Positions 52,662 through 61,041 of a DNA stretch of 64,000 bases are shown piece by piece (position 1 is the stretch's first letter; every line of letters begins with the position of its first letter). The notes under the pieces are model-generated. The model searched no databases and was not told where the DNA came from. It was given only the letters and a program-made list of their open reading frames with translations. The DNA is from Yoonia vestfoldensis SKA53. Its GTDB lineage: Bacteria; Pseudomonadota; Alphaproteobacteria; Rhodobacterales; Rhodobacteraceae. The position numbers were made by a program, and so were the translations under genes. The DNA lies in contig NZ_CH672414.1 in the NCBI RefSeq assembly GCF_000152785.1, positions 1,924,639 through 1,988,638 on the forward strand, read 5' to 3'.

Positions 52662-53834
52662 ATGTCATTCAATACCCCCATCGACCGCCGCAATACGAAC
52701 AGTTCCAAATGGGACCTGATGGAAAAATTGTTCGGTGTCGCGCCAGACAGCGGGCTGGCGATGTGGACGGCCGACAGTGACTATCAGACAGCACCCTGCG
52801 TTCTGGCCGCCATCGACCGCGCGCGCGACCATGGCGTTTTCGGCTATGGGATCGACAGCACGGATTACACCGATGCGATCACTTGGTGGATGCAGAACCG
52901 GCATGGCTGGACAGTGGACCCCGACTGGATCGTCTCGACCCAAGGGCTGGGCAATGCAATCGCGCTGTCGCTGCAATTGTGGTCAGAGCCGGGCGATGCG
53001 GCGGCGATCTTTACCCCCGTTTACCATGAATTCGCGCACAAGATCACCCGTGCGGGCCGTGTCGTAACCACCTGCCCGCTTGTGCGCGACGGCGATACCT
53101 ATGCGCTCGACCTCGACGACGCCAAGACGCGGCTGACTGGCCGCGAAAAGCTGCTGATCTGGTGTTCGCCTCAAAACCCCTCAGGCCGGGTCTGGACCAC
53201 GGCTGAATTGCGCGCCGTTGCCGCCTTTGCGCGCGATAACGGGATGCTGCTGATCAGCGACGAAATCCACCATGATCTTGTCTACCGCGACCATGATTTC
53301 GTGCCGATGGCCGTGGCCGCCCCCGATTTTGCCGACAATACCGTCTATCTGACGGCGGCGTCCAAGACCTTCAACATCGCAGGTCAGCGTACCGGCAACA
53401 TGATCATCCCGAACGCGGATCTGCGCGCCCAAGCCCAGACATGGCAGGCGATGATGGATTACAAACCCGGCAGTCTGGCCATCGCGATGATCACCGCCGC
53501 CTATTCCGCCGAAGGGGCGGCTTGGGCCGATGCGCAAATGGACCATCTGCAGGCCAATCGCGACCTTTTTCAGGACGGGTTGCGCGCCATCCCTGGCGTC
53601 TGGTCGATGCCGTTGCAATCGACCTATCTGGCCTGGGTGGATTTTTCGGGCACCGGCATGGACCATACCCAGATCGCAGCACGCATCCGAGATGACGCAA
53701 AAATTGCCGTCTCTCCTGGCCCGGCCTTTGGCTCTGGCGGCGAAAACTTCATGCGGATCAACTTCGCCACGCAGCGCCATGTTGTCGAAGACGCCGTGCA
53801 GCGTCTGCAACACGCGTTCCGCGACCTGCAATAG
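52662..53834 (+). CDS. PatB/MalY-type cystathionine beta-lyase (C-S lyase)
   Basis: Fold-type I PLP enzyme, 390 residues, start ATG 52662 after AGAGGAAAA. Motifs: MWTADSDYQTAP, GIFGYG-like GVFGYGI, CSPQNPSGRVWT, LLISDEIHHDLVY, PLP lysine in TAASKTFNIAGQRTGNMII, and the C-terminal GENFMRINFAT. Cleaves carbon-sulfur bonds of cystathionine or cysteine conjugates. Divergent from the def operon. Confidence 0.88.
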   Translation: MSFNTPIDRRNTNSSKWDLMEKLFGVAPDSGLAMWTADSDYQTAPCVLAAIDRARDHGVFGYGIDSTDYTDAITWWMQNRHGWTVDPDWIVSTQGLGNAIALSLQLWSEPGDAAAIFTPVYHEFAHKITRAGRVVTTCPLVRDGDTYALDLDDAKTRLTGREKLLIWCSPQNPSGRVWTTAELRAVAAFARDNGMLLISDEIHHDLVYRDHDFVPMAVAAPDFADNTVYLTAASKTFNIAGQRTGNMIIPNADLRAQAQTWQAMMDYKPGSLAIAMITAAYSAEGAAWADAQMDHLQANRDLFQDGLRAIPGVWSMPLQSTYLAWVDFSGTGMDHTQIAARIRDDAKIAVSPGPAFGSGGENFMRINFATQRHVVEDAVQRLQHAFRDLQ

Positions 53835-53841
53835 CGCGGCG

Positions 53842-54195
53842 TCAGCCGCGTTTTTCCAGCAATCCGGCAGGGACGAAATCAGGATGCACAAAATCGGCGG
53901 CAGGCCGGTCAGCCACTGGCGTCAGCCATTTGAACTCGAACACGCGTTCTTCGTCATCTGCGACGGCGGAAACCACAAGACATTGATACAGGTGCTTTGG
54001 GCCGTCATAGATATCGACATGGCCGCGCAATTTATCGGACCCTTTCAGGTCCAGCGCAAAACCACCATCCCACAACCGCCTGATCCTATGGGTTGCATCG
54101 CCATCGCGCACCGACAACCTGTCCTTGCGGCGAAGCGCGGCTTTGCGGGCATCTTCCAATCCTTGGCGCACCGCTTCCGGCAAAAACGTATACAT
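53842..54195 (-). CDS. Conserved hypothetical protein
   Basis: 117 soluble residues, start MYTFLPEAVRQGLEDARKAALRRKDRLSVRDGD, then a mixed beta segment (HRIRRLWDGGFALDLKGSDKLRGHVDIYDG, CLVVSAVADDEERVFEFKW). It has no signal peptide and no motif I can name. It reads like a conserved Rhodobacterales protein. A 12-base palindrome lies 22 bases upstream. Confidence 0.65.
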   Translation of the reverse strand: MYTFLPEAVRQGLEDARKAALRRKDRLSVRDGDATHRIRRLWDGGFALDLKGSDKLRGHVDIYDGPKHLYQCLVVSAVADDEERVFEFKWLTPVADRPAADFVHPDFVPAGLLEKRG

Positions 54196-54217
54196 TCGAA
54201 TCCCCCTGTTCCGCTAA

Positions 54218-54229
54218 GTGTGCGCACAC
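54218..54229. promoter_or_regulatory. Perfect palindrome upstream of the conserved hypothetical gene
   Basis: GTGTGCGCACAC, 22 bases before the ATG at 54195; possible operator or hairpin in the leader. Confidence 0.3.
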
Positions 54230-54289
54230 AAAGGTAAAAATCAAGTAACGCGATCCGCCGCGATGCAGCATGATGCAGCCACGCGCCAG

Positions 54290-55060
54290 TCAGTCCGCCT
54301 TGACGCGCGGACGCAGCACATGCGGCTTGGCCGCGTCATAAAGTGCGGAATCAGGAAATCCGTGGTTTTCCGACAATGCAGGCCCCACCAAAATCAGCGC
54401 CGTGCGCGTGATCTTGGCCACGCGCACCTGCGCATGGATATCGCTCAACGTGCCACGCAGGATCAACTGGTCGGGCCAGCCCACGCGATAGATCACGGCC
54501 ACCGGACAATCCGCGCCGTAGAACGGCACCAATTGGCGCTCGATCTCGCGCAGCGCACGGATCCCCAGATGGATCGCCAGCGTCGCACCGCTGCGGGCAA
54601 AATTCTCCAGCGTCTCGCCCGCGGGCATGCCGGTCGATTTCATCGACATGCGTGTCAGGATGATGGATTGCGCCACTTCCGGCACGGTCAGTTCGGTCCC
54701 CAGCGCCGCCGCCGCAGCGGCATAGGCCGGCACGCCCGGAATGATCTGGTAATCGATCCCATCCGCCTTCAACCGCCGGATCTGTTCGGCAATCGCCCCG
54801 TAAAGCGACGGATCACCCGAATGGACCCGCGCCACATCCTGCCCCTTGGCATGGGCCTGCAGAATAACAGCATGGGTGTCGTCCAGCGTCATCGGGGCTG
54901 TATCCAGCACCAGCGCATCTGCTGGCGCACAAGCGACGACCGCCTCTGGCACCAGTGATCCCGCATAAAGGCACACAGGGCATTCCCCGATCACCCGCGC
55001 CGCCTTGAGCGTCAGCAGTTCGGGGTCACCGGGGCCCGCCCCAATAAAATAAACGGTCAT
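54290..55060 (-). CDS. cobM: Precorrin-4 C11-methyltransferase CobM
   Basis: SAM-dependent corrin methyltransferase, 256 residues from MTVYFIGAGPGDPELLTLKAA (GxGPGD SAM motif at residue 7). Also VARVHSGDPSLYGAIAEQ, IIPGVPAYAAAAAALG, GATLAIHLGIR and PVAVIYRVGWPDQ. Last gene of the minus-strand corrin operon. The start is preceded by the GGGAGTATTT repeat copy 3. Confidence 0.94.
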   Translation of the reverse strand: MTVYFIGAGPGDPELLTLKAARVIGECPVCLYAGSLVPEAVVACAPADALVLDTAPMTLDDTHAVILQAHAKGQDVARVHSGDPSLYGAIAEQIRRLKADGIDYQIIPGVPAYAAAAAALGTELTVPEVAQSIILTRMSMKSTGMPAGETLENFARSGATLAIHLGIRALREIERQLVPFYGADCPVAVIYRVGWPDQLILRGTLSDIHAQVRVAKITRTALILVGPALSENHGFPDSALYDAAKPHVLRPRVKAD

Positions 55061-55070
55061 CTTCTCTTTT

Positions 55071-55096
55071 CCCCAAATACTCCCGCCGGCAGGCGG
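55071..55096 (-). repeat. GGCGGGAGTATTT intergenic repeat, copy 3
   Basis: Minus-strand CCGCCTGCCGGCGGGAGTAT then TTGGGG, between cbiG/cobJ and cobM, ending about 11 bases before the cobM ATG. Confidence 0.6.
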
Positions 55097-55101
55097 AAAT
55101 G

Positions 55102-56913
55102 TCATCCTGCCGCAAGATCACCATCAATCTTGCGGGCATAGCCGCGCGGCGTATACATCCGCGGCCCTGTCCCCAGCTGCGCCAGCCGTGAATGCGACGA
55201 TCCGACCAGCACCACCGTCAGCATATCAACTTCGTCCACATCCAACTGATCCAGACGGCGATAGCGGATATGCTCCTCCGGCCGCCCCAGTGACGAGGCC
55301 AGCATCACCGGCGTCTCGGCGGGGCGATGGCGCAACAGGATGTCGCGCGCCTCGGCCAGCAGGGTGCGCCGGCGCAGCGACACCGGATTATAAAACGCAA
55401 TCACGAAATCGCCGATCGCCGCCGCCTGCAACCGTTTGATGATATCGCCACGCGGCGTCAGCAGGTCCGACAAGGAAATCGCGCAGAAATCATGGCCCAA
55501 AGGCGCGCCTGCCCGCGCCGCCGCCCCTTGCAAGGCACTGACACCGGGCGAACAGACCACCTCGACCCGGCGGGCCGCATCCGACACACCCATCTGGTCA
55601 GCGCTGCGGTCTAGGAGCTCGAACACCAGCGCCCCCATCGCGTAAATTCCCGCATCACCCGAACAGACCAGCGCCACATTCTTGCCCAGCCCCGCCTGTT
55701 CCAGCGCATAACGACAACGATCCTCCTCGCCACCCAGCGGGAAATCCGACCGCTGCTTGCCAATCGCCAATGGCCCCAGCAGATCGATATATAGCCCGTA
55801 CCCCACCAGTTCCTCGGCCTCGGCCACCAGCCGCGACACTTCGGGCGTGCGCCATGCCGCCTGACCGGGGCCGATGCCCACGACAGACAAGCGCCCGCGT
55901 CCGCGGCCCGCCAATACGGTGATCGGGGCGGGTGCAATCGCCAGCGCACAGGTCGCATTGGCCGTCTTGCGCTTGGCGATCAGCAATGTCGCCTGCGCCC
56001 CCGCCTGCGCCAATGCGGCCGCTTCGGCCACGCCATGCGTGCCGACCTCGGCGAAAACGACGTCGGACGGGGTGGCCAAACGCGGGGTCAACGCCTCAAG
56101 CTCCGCTGCTTCGAACAGGCGCAGTGGCACGTCCAGCGTGCGCGCCAGATCAATGATCGCCGGTTCATCCGCTTTCAGCGTGATCGTGTTGACGGACTGC
56201 ACGGCCTCCGCCGCAACACCAGCCTCCGCCAGCACCTCAGCGACCAATGCAGCCATCTCGGCAGGGTCACAATCGCGCGCACAGCCCAGACCCAACGTCA
56301 GGCGCTGCGGCGCGAATTGCAGATGATCCACCCCCAGATCAAACTGCGCCTTTATCGTGCAGGATAGCCGCAAAGCATCGCCTGCGGGCAAATCTGCCAG
56401 CCAAGGCGCATCACCCAAGACCCGCGCCCCGCCCCCCGATAAAAGCGCTGCCATCGCCCCCTTGGCATCTTCGCGGTTGACCAGCCTCCAGCCGCTAGGT
56501 GGTTCATCCAGCGCCACGCCCAGCGCCACATCGCCCGCCGTCGTCACCGCTGCCACAGCGCCAAGTGCTCGCGCAATTTGCGCCGCCAGCCGGTTCGCGC
56601 CGCGATGGCCACCCAACAAGGGCACAACCACCGCACCATCATCGGACACGGCAATTACCGGCGGCTCCGCCCTCTTGTCCGCCAGCAAGGGAGCGACCGC
56701 ACGGATCAGGATGCCCGCCGCACAAACCCCGACCACCGGCACACCGGCAGCGAACAGATCACGCGCATGATCCAGCGCATTGGCAAAAAACGTATCCGCC
56801 TTTGCCACGCGCCCCTTGCGGCCATGGACCTGCGCACCCAAGACAGCGGCAACACGATGCGCCACAGCCTCGCCCGAGGCAGACAGCGCCAGAACAACCG
56901 GTTTCACAGCCAT
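55102..56913 (-). CDS. cobJ: CbiG-CobJ fusion protein (precorrin-3B C17-methyltransferase)
   Basis: 603 residues. Residues 1-340 are CbiG-like: VGVCAAGILIRAVAPLLADK, AVVVPLLGGHRGANRLA, LTLGLGCARDCDP and TPSDVVFAEVGTHGVAEAAALA. Residues 341-603 are CobJ: RLSVVGIGPGQAAWRTPEVS, VALVCSGDAGIYAMGAL, VEVVCSPGVSALQGAAARAGAPLGHDF, FVIAFYNPVSLRRR and MLTVVLVGSS. CobJ methylates C17 and contracts the ring; CbiG opens the delta-lactone. Overlaps cobI by ten bases. No CobG is in the window, so the CbiG half may replace it or its partner. Confidence 0.92.
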   Translation of the reverse strand: MAVKPVVLALSASGEAVAHRVAAVLGAQVHGRKGRVAKADTFFANALDHARDLFAAGVPVVGVCAAGILIRAVAPLLADKRAEPPVIAVSDDGAVVVPLLGGHRGANRLAAQIARALGAVAAVTTAGDVALGVALDEPPSGWRLVNREDAKGAMAALLSGGGARVLGDAPWLADLPAGDALRLSCTIKAQFDLGVDHLQFAPQRLTLGLGCARDCDPAEMAALVAEVLAEAGVAAEAVQSVNTITLKADEPAIIDLARTLDVPLRLFEAAELEALTPRLATPSDVVFAEVGTHGVAEAAALAQAGAQATLLIAKRKTANATCALAIAPAPITVLAGRGRGRLSVVGIGPGQAAWRTPEVSRLVAEAEELVGYGLYIDLLGPLAIGKQRSDFPLGGEEDRCRYALEQAGLGKNVALVCSGDAGIYAMGALVFELLDRSADQMGVSDAARRVEVVCSPGVSALQGAAARAGAPLGHDFCAISLSDLLTPRGDIIKRLQAAAIGDFVIAFYNPVSLRRRTLLAEARDILLRHRPAETPVMLASSLGRPEEHIRYRRLDQLDVDEVDMLTVVLVGSSHSRLAQLGTGPRMYTPRGYARKIDGDLAAG

Positions 56914-57608
56914 GGATCAGCCCCTTTGGTCAGCAGGATCATTGAAAAATAAGGTGCGGCCGCAGGTGCGTCAGCCAAGGGCAGCACGACCTCGTCGGGC
57001 AGGGTCGCGCGTTCGACATAAACCGCCATATCCGTCAGCCCCAGATCGGCGATCACTGTACGGATCTTCGTCAGATGGCGGCCCACCTTCATGATAACGA
57101 CACTTTCGGCACCATCGATGCGCGCGCGCAATTCCTCCTCGGGCAAAGGACCAGGCAAAACGGTCAACCGCTCATTGCGCGCCACCAAGGGCCGGCCCGC
57201 CCGCGCGGCACAGGCGGTGATCGACGTCACCCCCGGCACGATCTCGACGCGGTAACGCCCCGACAGACGCGCAAACAGATACATGAACGACCCGTAAAAG
57301 AATGGGTCACCCTCACAAAGGCAGACAACATCCTGCCCAGCATCGAGCGCCGCCGCAATCTGCACAGCCCCGGCGTCATAGGCCGCCTGCGCAGGCGCGC
57401 GTTCGACGCTCATTGGCACATCCATCACGATCTCGCGGGCGTCAGGCGCGATCAGATCAGCAGCAATCGCACGCGCAAAACTCGCAGCCCCTGCCAACGT
57501 CGGATAGGCTACAACAGCGGCCCCTTCGATCAATCGCGCAGCGCGCAGCGTGATCAGATCCGGCGCGCCAGGGCCAAGACCGACGCCGTAAAGCACACCC
57601 GTCACCAT
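56904..57608 (-). CDS. cobI: Precorrin-2 C20-methyltransferase CobI
   Basis: 234 residues. LYGVGLGPGAPDLITLRAARL (SAM-binding GxGPG), VVCLCEGDPFFYGSFMYLFARL, IVPGVTSITACAARAGRPL and VIMKVGRHLTKIRTV, standard for CobI/CbiL. Start ATG 57608, with the GGGAGTATTT repeat copy 4 directly upstream. Confidence 0.94.
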   Translation of the reverse strand: MVTGVLYGVGLGPGAPDLITLRAARLIEGAAVVAYPTLAGAASFARAIAADLIAPDAREIVMDVPMSVERAPAQAAYDAGAVQIAAALDAGQDVVCLCEGDPFFYGSFMYLFARLSGRYRVEIVPGVTSITACAARAGRPLVARNERLTVLPGPLPEEELRARIDGAESVVIMKVGRHLTKIRTVIADLGLTDMAVYVERATLPDEVVLPLADAPAAAPYFSMILLTKGADPWL

Positions 57609-57610
57609 CC

Positions 57611-57645
57611 GCCCTCGCTTTGTTTGAAATACTCCCGCCGGAGGC
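57611..57645 (-). repeat. GGCGGGAGTATTT intergenic repeat, copy 4
   Basis: Minus strand GCCTCCGGCGGGAGTATTTC then AAACAAAGCGAGGGC, ending two bases before the cobI ATG, so AGCGAGGG may act as its ribosome-binding site. Confidence 0.65.
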
Positions 57646-57651
57646 TAAAAA

Positions 57652-58854
57652 TCATCTTTTTACAAGGCTCCATTGCGTCACCGGCATCAGCGGTCGCCAG
57701 CCAGTCAACCGCCCGACAGGTTCGGCGCGATGCACCGAAAGTTTCACCAGATCGCCGCCATGCGTCTTATGCAGGGCGATCAGTTCCGCCTCGCTTTCCA
57801 GCGTCACGGCGTTGGCGACCAACCGGCCCAAGGGGCGCAAGGCGGCCCATGCAGCGTTGAACGTTTCACGGCTCAACCCGCCACCGATGAAAATCGCATC
57901 GGGGGCGTCCAAGCCATGCAAGGCCTGCGGTACCATCCCGTCGATCAGTTCCAGCTTTGGCGCGCCCAGCGCCAATGCATTGGCGGCGGCAAAGGCGCGT
58001 CGGTCTGCACGCGGCTCGATCCCGATGGCGCGGGCATAGCGCGCGGCGCGCATCCACTCGATGGCCACAGACCCGCAGCCACAGCCGATGTCCCAAAGCA
58101 GCGCGCCACGCATCGGCATCAGCTTGGCGAGGGTGACAGCGCGGATTTCTTGCTTGGTCATGGTGCCGTCGGACTGGAACAATTCATCCGCCAACCCCGG
58201 CACGCGGGGCAGCAGGGCCGCATCAGGGGCCGCGATACACTCTACAGCCAGCGTATTAAACGCAGGTACATCATGCGCCCAGGTTTCGGCCACACCATCA
58301 AAACGCGCCTCGTCCTTGCCGCCCATCGCCGCCAGCACCGTCATGCGCGACTGCCCAAAGCCACGCGCTGCCAGAAACGCCGCGATCTGGGCGGGCGTTT
58401 CTGCACCGGTGGTCAGGATCAACAGCCGCGCATCGGGCTGGATAAACGCGATCATCTGTTCCACCGGACGGCCATGCACGGTCAACGTTTCGACATCCGG
58501 CAACGACCAGCCCATCCGCGCCGCCGCCAACTGGAACGCAGACAATTGCGGGTGATAGACAATCTGTGCCGGATCAATCGCGCGTCCGATCCGCGCACCG
58601 ACCGAGAACCACAAAGGATCACCTGTCGCAAGCACGACAACGCGTCTGCCCTGCAGGCCCCTGATCGTGGAAATCAGCGCATCAAACGGATGCGGCCAGG
58701 CCAGCCGTTCCGCTGTCAGGTTTTCGGCCAGCACATGATGCCGATCGCCCCCGATGATAACCTCGGCGGCTTCGACCACCGCGCGGGTTGCAGGCACCAG
58801 CCCCGCCATTCCATCCTCGCCGATGCCGACGATATGCAGCCATGCGTCAGACAT
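57652..58854 (-). CDS. cobL: Precorrin-6Y C5,15-methyltransferase (decarboxylating) CobL
   Basis: 400 residues, two domains. CbiE-like 1-200 (LHIVGIGEDGMAGL, GGDRHHVL, VVLATGDPLWFSVG) and CbiT-like 210-400 (TKQEIRAVTLAKLMPMRGALLWDIGCGCGSVAIEW, DAIFIGGGLSRETFNAAWAAL). Methylates C5 and C15 and removes the C12 acetate carboxyl. ATG 58854 overlaps the cobH stop by eight bases. Confidence 0.94.
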   Translation of the reverse strand: MSDAWLHIVGIGEDGMAGLVPATRAVVEAAEVIIGGDRHHVLAENLTAERLAWPHPFDALISTIRGLQGRRVVVLATGDPLWFSVGARIGRAIDPAQIVYHPQLSAFQLAAARMGWSLPDVETLTVHGRPVEQMIAFIQPDARLLILTTGAETPAQIAAFLAARGFGQSRMTVLAAMGGKDEARFDGVAETWAHDVPAFNTLAVECIAAPDAALLPRVPGLADELFQSDGTMTKQEIRAVTLAKLMPMRGALLWDIGCGCGSVAIEWMRAARYARAIGIEPRADRRAFAAANALALGAPKLELIDGMVPQALHGLDAPDAIFIGGGLSRETFNAAWAALRPLGRLVANAVTLESEAELIALHKTHGGDLVKLSVHRAEPVGRLTGWRPLMPVTQWSLVKR

Positions 58855-59497
58855 CCTCGGGCAACCCCGCAGCCAGCGCATTCACTGCGGCCGACGCCAT
58901 GGCCGACCCGCCACGCCGCCCGCGCAAGGCGATATAGTCGCAACCGCGCGGATCGCGCGCGAGTTCTGCCTTGCTTTCGGCAGCCCCGACAAAACCCACC
59001 GGAAACCCAAGGATCACTGCCGGTTTCGGCCATCCTGCATCAAGCAATTCCAGCAGGTGAAACAGCGCTGTCGGCGCATTGCCGATGGCGACAACCGCGC
59101 CAGCGATCCGGTCCTGCCACAGCTCGACCGCAGCGGCAGAGCGGGTATTGCCAATCTTGGCTGCAAGCGCGGGCACCGCGGGATCGTTCAATGTCACGAT
59201 CACATCGTTGCCAGCTGGCAGATAGCGCCGGATGATTCCTGCACCCACCATTTCGCAATCACACAGCACGGGTGCACCGGCGCGCAAGGCTTGCTGCCCT
59301 GCCACCACCACCTGTTCGGAATAGGCGAGCCTGTCGACGATTTCCACCATACCACAGGCGTGGATCAACCGTGTCATCAGCGGATGCAGGTCAGCCGCAA
59401 AGCGGTCAAGCCGCGCCTCGGCCCGCACGGTGGCGAAGCTTTGCGTATAGATTGCCTTGGGGTCGGTCTCGTAGGGACGCAATATCGGGCCTTTCAT
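58847..59497 (-). CDS. cobH: Precorrin-8X methylmutase CobH
   Basis: 216 residues from MKGPILRPYETDPKAIYTQSF. Moves the C11 methyl group to C12. Conserved RLIHACGMVEIVDRLAYSE (catalytic His), PVLCDCEMVGAGI, NAPTALFHLLELLDAGWPKPAVILGFPVGFVGAAESK and LRGRRGGSAMASAAVNAL. Uses ATG 59497; ribosome-binding site weak. Confidence 0.95.
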   Translation of the reverse strand: MKGPILRPYETDPKAIYTQSFATVRAEARLDRFAADLHPLMTRLIHACGMVEIVDRLAYSEQVVVAGQQALRAGAPVLCDCEMVGAGIIRRYLPAGNDVIVTLNDPAVPALAAKIGNTRSAAAVELWQDRIAGAVVAIGNAPTALFHLLELLDAGWPKPAVILGFPVGFVGAAESKAELARDPRGCDYIALRGRRGGSAMASAAVNALAAGLPEDV

Positions 59498-59514
59498 CTG
59501 GCACAAAGACCTGA

Positions 59515-59550
59515 GCCTCCGGCGGGAGTATTTTCAACAAAGCGAGGATC
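59515..59550 (+). repeat. GGCGGGAGTATTT intergenic repeat, copy 5
   Basis: Plus-strand GCCTCCGGCGGGAGTATTTT then CAACAAAGCGAGGATC, between cobH and cbiX, the only copy opposite to the flanking genes; its end touches the cbiX stop codon. Confidence 0.65.
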
Positions 59551-60742
59551 AGGGTTTCGTTTTGCGCGCGCTTTCCGGTCCATGCGGGTGTTTGGCATGG
59601 GGGTAGGGCGCGTGGTGATGGTGGTCATGGTCGTGATCGTGACCGTGGTGATGGTGGTGATCATGCTGATCCTGCACCACAAGACGGCACATGCCGGTGC
59701 AGAACGTGGTGCAAAGTTTGCAATCGGCCACGTTTGATCCGGGCGCGCTCGCACCCTGGCCTTCGACATGGTGATGGTGGCTTTCTTGTAAGGCGCCGAC
59801 CTCGCCCTCGAACCCCAGCACTTGCGTGCGGTATTTGCACAATACGCAGGTCGCGGGCGGCACCGCGCCAAAGGCAGGGTGGCTGCGGTCGGCGGCGCTG
59901 ATCGTGTGGTTATGCCCATCCTCCAGCGCCAGCATCTGCGCGCGATAGCCGCAGATGCCGCAATTGGGCGGTGGGGTTGCGCTGTCTTGTTCCAGAATAC
60001 GTTCGGCAAAGGTTTCCAGCACCTTGGGATGATCGCCAAGATACCCTGCCTTCACAAACTGAATGCCGGGATGTTCGGCGGCGACCTGATCGGTAAAGCC
60101 GTAGATCCGGTCGATCAGGATGCCTGAGAACAGAAAATACGGGAACACGATGATCCGCTTGTAAGGCAGGCGGGCGGCATGTTGCAGGCAGGGTTCAACC
60201 AGCGGAAAGGTCACGCCGGAATAGCCGACCTCGCACCAGCCAAAGCCCATGCCTTCCTGAATCATCCGCGCGATTTTTGCGACATTGCCGTTGGCGTCAG
60301 GGTCGGATGCGCCGCGCCCGATGACCACCAGACAGGTTTCCGCCACCGGCAGCGCGCCATATTTGACATTGGCGCGATCCACGGCTTCTTGCACGCGGCC
60401 TGCGGCGGCGGCAATCATCTTGGGGTCAATCCCCAGTTCGCGGCCATAATTCACGGCCAATCCATGTTTGGCAGCATAGGTGTTCAGCACGGTAGGAATG
60501 TCGTTTTTGGCATGCATCGCAGCAAAAAGCATTCCTGGCACCGCCAGAATCCGGTCACAGCCCGCCGCGCGCAGCCGGTCCAGCCCGTCACGGATCACAG
60601 GATTTGCAAATTCAAGATAGCCGTAGTCGGTGACCCAGTCGTCGGGCAGATAGGCAGGCAGCTTTTCCGCCAGCACCGCGAATTCATCCACGGCAGACTG
60701 GCTGCGCGATCCATGGCCACAAATCATCACACCTGTTTTCAC
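59549..60742 (-). CDS. cbiX: Long-form sirohydrochlorin cobaltochelatase CbiX with Cys-rich and His-rich tail
   Basis: Inserts cobalt into sirohydrochlorin. 397 residues from GTG 60742 (GAAGGG upstream), beginning MKTGVMICGHGSRS with metal-binding His10. Two chelatase half-domains span about 1-250 (CDRILAVPGMLFAAMHAKNDIP; RIIVFPYFLFSGILIDRI). The tail has a twofold motif C-x2-C-x-YR-x-Q-x-L (C261/C264 and C299/C302), then C341, C344, C348 and C352, and a His/Asp run (about 360-385). Long CbiX proteins are known to carry an Fe-S cluster and a His-rich region. First gene of the corrin operon. Confidence 0.92.
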   Translation of the reverse strand: MKTGVMICGHGSRSQSAVDEFAVLAEKLPAYLPDDWVTDYGYLEFANPVIRDGLDRLRAAGCDRILAVPGMLFAAMHAKNDIPTVLNTYAAKHGLAVNYGRELGIDPKMIAAAAGRVQEAVDRANVKYGALPVAETCLVVIGRGASDPDANGNVAKIARMIQEGMGFGWCEVGYSGVTFPLVEPCLQHAARLPYKRIIVFPYFLFSGILIDRIYGFTDQVAAEHPGIQFVKAGYLGDHPKVLETFAERILEQDSATPPPNCGICGYRAQMLALEDGHNHTISAADRSHPAFGAVPPATCVLCKYRTQVLGFEGEVGALQESHHHHVEGQGASAPGSNVADCKLCTTFCTGMCRLVVQDQHDHHHHHGHDHDHDHHHHAPYPHAKHPHGPESARKTKP

Positions 60743-61041
60743 GCTGTTTTCCCTTCGCCGCTGGCTCGGTCGGTCATGGCCGGATTTCATTTCTCCCGAC
60801 ATGACCAGAGACCCGCAAACCACGGGTGCGACGATGCGACAGCCTGGTCCCCGTCTGGGTCGACCGTCCTGTCTCCAACCGTTCTGGCCCTGCAAGGGCT
60901 TCGTCTGATTGGCGGTATAGACGGCCCATGCAGACGGGGCAAACGGTTAAGCGACGTAACCTGTGTTGGGTCCGACGTATCTTGTGGCGCTACAGGGAAT
61001 ATGGCAGGCCAAGGGCGCAAACCTGAACGGATGGCATACGC
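60743..61041. other. Divergent intergenic region before cbiX with possible RNA structure
   Basis: No gene. Contains two interleaved perfect pairings: CCCCGTCTG (60849-60857) with CAGACGGGG (60931-60939), and AACCGTT (60877-60883) with AACGGTT (60942-60948), plus small hairpins at 60887-60899 and 60902-60923. The order gives a pseudoknot-like fold on either strand. The canonical cobalamin riboswitch core was looked for and not found. Confidence 0.4.

Noticed and set aside
59575..59680. Short-period tandem repeat (GATGGT/CATGATC-like)
   Set aside because: It is the coding sequence of the His/Asp-rich tail of CbiX, explained by codon reuse.
60743..61041. Cobalamin riboswitch in front of cbiX
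   Set aside because: The conserved core elements (GCCACTG box and the GGGAA...GGTG region) could not be found on either strand; only unrelated pairings were seen.
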